Assembly (NCBI GenBank): GCA_018660835.1
Contig: JABJJN010000024.1
Coordinates: 2,501 to 66,500, forward strand
DNA from: Gemmatimonadota bacterium
GTDB taxonomy: Bacteria; Latescibacterota; UBA2968; UBA8231
Reading direction: 5' to 3'
Length of the DNA: 64,000 nucleotides
Part shown: positions 59,583 through 64,000 of the stretch, piece after piece
Layout of the letters: every line of letters starts with the position of its first letter
How positions within the stretch are numbered: the first letter of the stretch is position 1
Translations under genes and position numbers: made by a program
The notes under the pieces: generated by a model
Databases searched by the model: none
The model's input: the letters and a program-made list of their open reading frames with translations, nothing else
Told to the model about the DNA's origin: nothing

Positions 59583-60146
59583 CTAGATCTTGCCTACCAG
59601 GTCTAGCCCGGGCTTGAGCGTATCGGCTCCTGGTTCCCAGTTGGCTGGACAGACTTGATCACCGTGTTCGGCGACAAATTGCGCAGCACCCAGTTTGCGC
59701 AGCAATTCCTTGGCAGAACGCCCGATGCTGTTGTCGTGAATCTCGATCGTCTTCAGAACACCTTCCGGATCGATCACAAAGGTGCCGCGAAGAGAGAGTC
59801 CAACACCTTCGATATACGTGCCAAAGGCGCGACACATCTTGCCTGTCGGATCTGCGACCATGGGATAGTCGACTTTGCCAATCGCGTCTGATGCGTCATG
59901 CCAGGCTTTGTGAACGAAAACGGTGTCGGTGCTGACACTCAGAATCTCAGCGTTGGACTTCTGAAAATCTGGATAGAGTTTGGCTGCATCTTCCAGTTCG
60001 GTCGGACAAACGAATGTAAAATCAGCGGGATAGAAAATCAGGCACAGCCATTTGCCCCGATAATCGCTGAGTTTGATCTTCTTTACTTCACCTTCGTGAT
60101 ATGCCTCAACCTCAAAATCAGGGACTTCTGCCCCAATCCTCGCCAT
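59583..60146 (-). CDS. Typical 2-Cys peroxiredoxin (AhpC/Prx1)
   Basis: The 187-residue enzyme reduces H2O2 and organic peroxides. The peroxidatic Cys is in D-F-T-F-V-C-P-T-E, with the conserved P-x(3)-T/S-x(2)-C; the resolving Cys is in V-C-P-A-N-W near the C-terminus. ATG 60146 follows AAGGAG by 8 bp; a longer frame to 60257 contains unlikely N-terminal residues. It is divergent from the GT4 gene. No AhpF or OxyR gene is in the window. Confidence 0.94.
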   Translation of the reverse strand: MARIGAEVPDFEVEAYHEGEVKKIKLSDYRGKWLCLIFYPADFTFVCPTELEDAAKLYPDFQKSNAEILSVSTDTVFVHKAWHDASDAIGKVDYPMVADPTGKMCRAFGTYIEGVGLSLRGTFVIDPEGVLKTIEIHDNSIGRSAKELLRKLGAAQFVAEHGDQVCPANWEPGADTLKPGLDLVGKI

Positions 60147-60272
60147 TTCATCCACTCCTTGCAGCTTGCATGTGGGTCGTTGTGGGCCGGCAGCGCAGGC
60201 GCACCGGTATTCGAACTCGCTAGGGAATAATGAACGGATCTCCCCGACTCGGCGCAAAAACCACTATGCCCA

Positions 60273-61379
60273 ATGAGTGAAACTCGAGCGACAACACGCG
60301 TCCTGTTTCTGACGCGCCGATATCCGCCTTCACGGGGAGGGGCGCAGACCCACGCCTTCAAGCTGTTTACCTACCTGGATCAACGGGCGCCGACTCGCCT
60401 GATCGCCTTGAAAGCGGAATCAATACTGCATCTGGCCTGGTTCATGCCCCTGACCTTTGTACGCGCCGCTGTGCACTTGCTTCTGGGTCGGGCAGACATC
60501 GTCTACTTCGCTGATGGCGTCGTCGCCTCACTGGCGTGGGCGCTGACTCCATTCAAGGGACGCGCGAAATTCTGCTGCTCCTTGTTTGGCCTTGAGATGA
60601 CCTTCGGCAATCGCTGGGCCCGTGACTTGATGGGGGCTGGTGTACGGCGGTGTGATGGGATCGCCGTGATCAGCGACAATTCGCTACAGATTGCTGCGCA
60701 AACCTGGGACATCGACGCCGAACGGATGCGTCTCATCTATCTGGGCGCCGAACCTGAGGAGCTTCCTGAAGATCGCGATACAGTCCTTCGGCGGGCCTTC
60801 GAGGAGAAATACGGCATCGATTTCGATCATGATCGTGTCGTTCTGAATCTGGGCCGGCAGGTTCCACGCAAAGGGGTGGCCGCCTTCGTCGAGCAAGGTC
60901 TGGCATTGCTCGATCCAGATATCAAAATACTCATCGTCGGTGGCGGCCCTGATGCGGAACGTATCGCCGTGGGCCGGGACAAGCTCGAACGTCCCGAGCG
61001 TGTGTTACTACTCGGCGTCCTTGATGATGATGTGTGTTCCATGCTGCGTCGACACTGCGACCTGTTCCTGATGCCGAATGTGTCGACACCTGGGGATGTG
61101 GAGGGGTATGGCATCGCACCTCTTGAAGCGATGTATTTTGGGACGCCCGTCGTCGCCTTCGCCGTTGATGCGTTGGTGGAAGCCGTGCGTGAAGGGGGAT
61201 GGTTGATCACTCCCGGTGACTATCAGGAATTCGCCGAGGCTGTGCACGCGTACTATGCGCTGGCGCCCGCCCGACGAGCCGAGGTGAACGCTCAGGCACG
61301 TGAATACTGTCTGCGCGAATATGGCTGGGACACAGCCTCTGCGCGCTATGCAGAGCTTTTCGAGGAGATTCAGAGCTAA
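60273..61379 (+). CDS. GT4 family glycosyltransferase
   Basis: The 368-residue protein is a GT-B retaining glycosyltransferase. N-terminal F-L-T-R-R-Y-P-P-S-R-G-G-A-Q-T-H is the glycine-rich acceptor loop, V-L-N-L-G-R-Q-V-P-R-K-G marks the C-terminal domain start, and E-G-Y-G-I-A-P-L-E-A is the E-x(7)-E motif. It likely adds a hexose to a lipid or oligosaccharide acceptor in the envelope. It overlaps the next gene by one base (TAATG). No polysaccharide cluster surrounds it. Confidence 0.88.
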   Translation: MSETRATTRVLFLTRRYPPSRGGAQTHAFKLFTYLDQRAPTRLIALKAESILHLAWFMPLTFVRAAVHLLLGRADIVYFADGVVASLAWALTPFKGRAKFCCSLFGLEMTFGNRWARDLMGAGVRRCDGIAVISDNSLQIAAQTWDIDAERMRLIYLGAEPEELPEDRDTVLRRAFEEKYGIDFDHDRVVLNLGRQVPRKGVAAFVEQGLALLDPDIKILIVGGGPDAERIAVGRDKLERPERVLLLGVLDDDVCSMLRRHCDLFLMPNVSTPGDVEGYGIAPLEAMYFGTPVVAFAVDALVEAVREGGWLITPGDYQEFAEAVHAYYALAPARRAEVNAQAREYCLREYGWDTASARYAELFEEIQS

Positions 61380-62428
61380 TGCACTTTCATGAATTGGATA
61401 CACCTCAATTGTGTGTGGACGTCGAGGTCCTCGACGCCAATATCTCGCAACTGCAAGTGGCCTGCGACGAGTTGCAGATCGGTCTTCGAGTTCATACCAA
61501 GAGCCATAAGACACCAGCCATCGCACAACGTCAAATGGCCGCCGGCGCGGTGGGTATCGTTTCGCAGAAACTTGGTGAGGCTGAGGCGATGGCAGCTGCA
61601 GGAATACCGGACATCCTGATCCCCTACAACATTGTGGGTGCCGCGAAACTGGCCAGGTTGGTCAAATTGGTGGGCTCGGAGCAGACCCAGCTGACGGTAG
61701 CCGCCGACTCTGCGGCGACGGTCGAAGGGATCTCTGCAGCCATGTCCTCAGCCGGTCTGAGTCTACGCCTACTCGTTGAAATGGATACTGGCAGCCACCG
61801 ATGTGGCACACAATCTGCAGAAGAAACCGTTGCATTGGCACAGCAAATCGAGCAGCTGCCGGGCGTCGAATTCATGGGGGTCATGACCTATCCCAGCAGC
61901 GAACGCGTCGGCCCCATTCTCGACCAGGTGCGCCAACTGGCTACGTCGGCAGGTCTTGATTTGCAGGTGATCAGTGGTGGCGGCACGGGTAGTCAGGAGA
62001 TCTCTAAGGCCCTCGGTTGTACAGAGACGAGAATTGGTTCCTATGTCTGGGAAGGGATGACGCGAGTTGGCAAACGAGATGACCTACATCCACAACGTTG
62101 CCCTTTGCGCATGGTGACCACCGTGGTCTCCACCAACGTAGAAGGGCAGATTGTCATCGACGCCGGACAGAAGGCTTTCACAAGCTATCCGCCTGCCCCG
62201 TACGGATACTGCCTTGAATATCCTGAGATCTTCATCAAGGGGATGTCTGTCGAACACGGCCACGTGGACATTACCGGGAGCGACCATAGATTCAAGGTTG
62301 GTGAGATACTGTCGTGGATTCCCTTGCATGGAGGCATGACGACGAATCTTCATGATCGACTGATCGCCTTGAGGCAGGACGAAGTGATTGACGAGTGGAC
62401 CGTCGACGGCCGCGGCCGCACACAATAG
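61379..62428 (+). CDS. D-threonine aldolase/DSD1-like PLP enzyme
   Basis: The 349-residue enzyme has the alanine-racemase-type barrel with Lys in H-T-K-S-H-K-T-P, and a C-terminal domain containing H-G-H-V-D and P-L-H-G-G-M-T-T-N-L-H-D, the metal-binding part seen in D-threonine aldolases and D-serine dehydratases (DSD1). It should act on a D-beta-hydroxy amino acid, giving glycine plus aldehyde or pyruvate plus ammonia. The substrate is not fixed by sequence. It is coupled (TAATG) to GT4 upstream. Confidence 0.85.
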   Translation: MHFHELDTPQLCVDVEVLDANISQLQVACDELQIGLRVHTKSHKTPAIAQRQMAAGAVGIVSQKLGEAEAMAAAGIPDILIPYNIVGAAKLARLVKLVGSEQTQLTVAADSAATVEGISAAMSSAGLSLRLLVEMDTGSHRCGTQSAEETVALAQQIEQLPGVEFMGVMTYPSSERVGPILDQVRQLATSAGLDLQVISGGGTGSQEISKALGCTETRIGSYVWEGMTRVGKRDDLHPQRCPLRMVTTVVSTNVEGQIVIDAGQKAFTSYPPAPYGYCLEYPEIFIKGMSVEHGHVDITGSDHRFKVGEILSWIPLHGGMTTNLHDRLIALRQDEVIDEWTVDGRGRTQ

Positions 62429-62465
62429 CACCCACGGAAATTCTTTACCGGAGCCCTGACGAACC

Positions 62466-63362
62466 ATGGAAGTACAGCCCCCGACTGCCAACATTATCGA
62501 TGTCGACGCAGCCAGTTTTGAACAGATCGTCCTGCAGGGATCACAAGGCAAGACCATCGTTGTTGACTTCTGGGCGCCCTGGTGCGGTCCCTGCAAGACC
62601 CTCACACCGATTCTTGAAGAAGTCGTCACCCAACTGGGCGCCAACGTGATTCTCGCCAAGGTGAATGTCGACGAGAATCAGGAATTAGCGGGGGCATTGC
62701 GTGTGCAAAGCATTCCGGCTGTGAAAATCGTCAAGGATGGTCAATTGGTGGACGAATTCACGGGCGCCTTACCCCGTGAACAAGTCGAGCAGATGCTACG
62801 CAAACACGTGCCGGAGGCGGAACCCACCGAGGCCGAAGAAACAGCCGATCTGGCAGACGCTGCGCGGCAGCGTCTGGAAGCAGGAGATCATCTGGGCGCC
62901 GACGAACTGTTCGCCCAGGCACTTCGAGATGACGCCGACAATGGCGCCGCCCTGCTCGGACTGGCGCGACTCAGGCTCTTGCAGGAAGCAGATGAAGCCG
63001 AGGTCCGGGAGTTGGTGGGGCGCATCGAGGAAGGCACCAGCGAATGGGAGCAGGGCAAGGCCCTTCTGACTCACCTCGAATTCCGACAGTTGTGTCAGGA
63101 AGCCGGGGGGCGCCAGGTGTGCGCCGAGAAACTTTTGGCGAACCCGACCGACTCCGAGGCACGTTATCTGATGGGCTGTTGCTCTGCCGTGAGCGGTGAC
63201 TATGCCAGCGCCCTCAAGGAGTGGTTTTCAATCATCGAGGATGACCGCAACTTCCGCGATGGTGCCGCCAAGGATGCGATGGTCTCTGTGTTCCACCTGC
63301 TAGGTCGCCAGCATCCGGCCGTCGATGACTACCCGCAGAGACTGTACCGAACACTGTATTGA
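62466..63362 (+). CDS. cnoX: Thioredoxin-TPR chaperone-like protein (CnoX/YbbN family)
   Basis: The 298-residue protein has an N-terminal thioredoxin fold with W-C-G-P-C (Cys40 and Cys43), then a TPR-like helical C-terminal domain (about 130-298) with repeats such as A-D-E-L-F-A-Q-A-L-R and L-M-G-C-C-S-A. CnoX/YbbN protects proteins from overoxidation and hands them to GroEL or DnaK. E. coli CnoX has S-x-x-C instead; the C-G-P-C here may retain redox activity, as in some relatives. It is 37 bp after the D-threonine aldolase gene. Confidence 0.88.
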   Translation: MEVQPPTANIIDVDAASFEQIVLQGSQGKTIVVDFWAPWCGPCKTLTPILEEVVTQLGANVILAKVNVDENQELAGALRVQSIPAVKIVKDGQLVDEFTGALPREQVEQMLRKHVPEAEPTEAEETADLADAARQRLEAGDHLGADELFAQALRDDADNGAALLGLARLRLLQEADEAEVRELVGRIEEGTSEWEQGKALLTHLEFRQLCQEAGGRQVCAEKLLANPTDSEARYLMGCCSAVSGDYASALKEWFSIIEDDRNFRDGAAKDAMVSVFHLLGRQHPAVDDYPQRLYRTLY

Positions 63363-63395
63363 GTTCGATCGCGGTGCAGCACCACGGTCGGGCAA

Positions 63396-64000
63396 CTACA
63401 CCCAGGCTGCCTGACCTGGGCCGAGAATCTTGACGCGTTGACCCTTGCGGGCGACACGTGTGTTTGGGAACCCCTCTTTTGCACGCGACAACATCGCCGC
63501 TGCCTGATCAGTCTGGTAATGGACGAGGGCGAGACTGCTCGTCGAGGACTCCTGCGCCACACGCGCAGCGTCTTGTGGCCGCGAGTGTAGATAGCGCTGG
63601 TTTATGCCCGAAGCCGTCGGCGGCGCTGCCGCCTCGTGGATCAACACATCGCAATCCTTGGCAAACTCCGCCAGACCTTCGTGATATGCTGTGTCTCCTG
63701 TGATCACAACACTGCCTCGCGTCACCGTGTCCGTGAAGCGATAGCTTCTGGCATCCAGGGGGTGGAATGCTCGGCCCACATCGACGCGCAGATCACCGAT
63801 TTCGATTGATTCGTCAGGGTATACGTGGTGAATTTCGTGTTCCGGAACGACCTGGGGATATCGATCCGCCTGCAGAAAAGCAAGGGCAGCTGACGTCACG
63901 GGTGTGAGGTCTTGAGGGCCGTATAGGTGTAAGGGCCCAGCTTCTCGATCAGCGGCAGCGCGCTTGCTGTTGAGAAACAGGACGCCAGGCAAGCCGATCA
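63396..64000 (-). CDS. RNase Z-like metallo-beta-lactamase fold hydrolase (partial)
   Basis: The C-terminal 200 or so residues are in the window and the gene runs off the right edge. Visible parts are the end of the loop I-G-L-P-G-V-L-F (which usually follows H-x-H-x-D-H), P-L-H-L-Y-G-P, G-S-V-V-I-T-G-D-T-A-Y (metal-ligand Asp), C-D-V-L-I-H-E-A-A and the late His in H-S-R-P-Q-D-A-A. This resembles RNase Z or other ElaC-like enzymes. The frame has no stop up to 64000, so a start proposed at 63992 (TTG) is not real. Exact activity cannot be decided without the N-terminus. Confidence 0.85.
   Translation of the reverse strand, partial: IGLPGVLFLNSKRAAADREAGPLHLYGPQDLTPVTSAALAFLQADRYPQVVPEHEIHHVYPDESIEIGDLRVDVGRAFHPLDARSYRFTDTVTRGSVVITGDTAYHEGLAEFAKDCDVLIHEAAAPPTASGINQRYLHSRPQDAARVAQESSTSSLALVHYQTDQAAAMLSRAKEGFPNTRVARKGQRVKILGPGQAAWV

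Noticed and set aside
1..64000. CRISPR arrays, insertion sequences, prophage or conjugative genes
   Set aside because: No regularly spaced repeats, transposase, integrase or phage structural genes were seen on either strand.

Overview
The window reads as an ordinary chromosomal stretch of a Gram-negative (diderm) bacterium of about 57% GC by eye. It carries BamA, Skp/OmpH, LolA, LolCD-type proteins and several very large secreted proteins that end in FlgD/T9SS-like C-terminal sorting domains with N-P-F-N-P motifs. Two of these proteins also carry paired dockerin-like D-F-F-x-F-x(3)-F-G calcium repeats. That mix, together with McsA/McsB/ClpC, points to the FCB superphylum. A Latescibacterota-like lineage is my best guess, but this is an inference from gene style and not a phylogeny. 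No rRNA, tRNA, CRISPR, prophage or insertion sequence was found.

Layout. 1-3991 (minus): start of a secreted protein, a GT-C membrane glycosyltransferase, a Gfo/Idh/MocA oxidoreductase, a 35-residue very basic microprotein with its own promoter and terminator, and pyrB. 4224-8696 (plus): a 1490-residue surface protein. 8843-25333 (minus): a long envelope and housekeeping series, fabZ, skp, bamA, clpC, mcsB, mcsA, lolD, lolC/E, prfB (with the +1 programmed frameshift), a small membrane protein, a subtilisin-like protease, lolA and ftsK. 25588-31121 (minus): a vWA-like membrane protein, tsaD, a YbbR protein, a zinc-ribbon protein, a dual-specificity phosphatase and a MoaD-MoaE fusion. 31288-37306 (minus): two more cohesin-like surface proteins, the larger one behind a strong promoter and a structured leader of about 280 nt. 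37857-44115 (minus): a flippase, hisB, hisD, hisG, a HEAT-repeat lipoprotein and a metal-type permease. 44289-49612 (plus): a TPR protein, rdgB and a heterodimeric ABC exporter. 49582-50268 (minus): a three-gene YtxH-type mini-operon that includes a 43-residue membrane protein. 50521-56946 (plus): guaB followed by a phosphonate catabolism cluster (HpnZ-type alcohol dehydrogenase, PhnA, PhnY, FAD oxidoreductase). 56967-60146 (minus): an oxidoreductase and M81 MlrC-like pair, then a peroxiredoxin. 60273-63362 (plus): GT4, a D-threonine aldolase-like enzyme and a thioredoxin-TPR protein. 63396-64000 (minus): an RNase Z-like hydrolase cut by the window end.

How the genes work together. The phosphonate cluster spells a route from an aminoethylphosphonate-type substrate, via phosphonoacetaldehyde and phosphonoacetate, to acetate and phosphate. 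The FAD oxidoreductase stands where the PhnW transaminase usually stands, and no transporter is present. The McsA-McsB-ClpC arginine-phosphorylation and proteolysis module, best known from Firmicutes, lies directly between lipoprotein export genes and outer-membrane assembly genes. The giant secreted proteins share a dockerin-cohesin-sorting cassette that could build a self-associating surface layer. These three items and the free-standing microprotein gene are the parts most worth following up.
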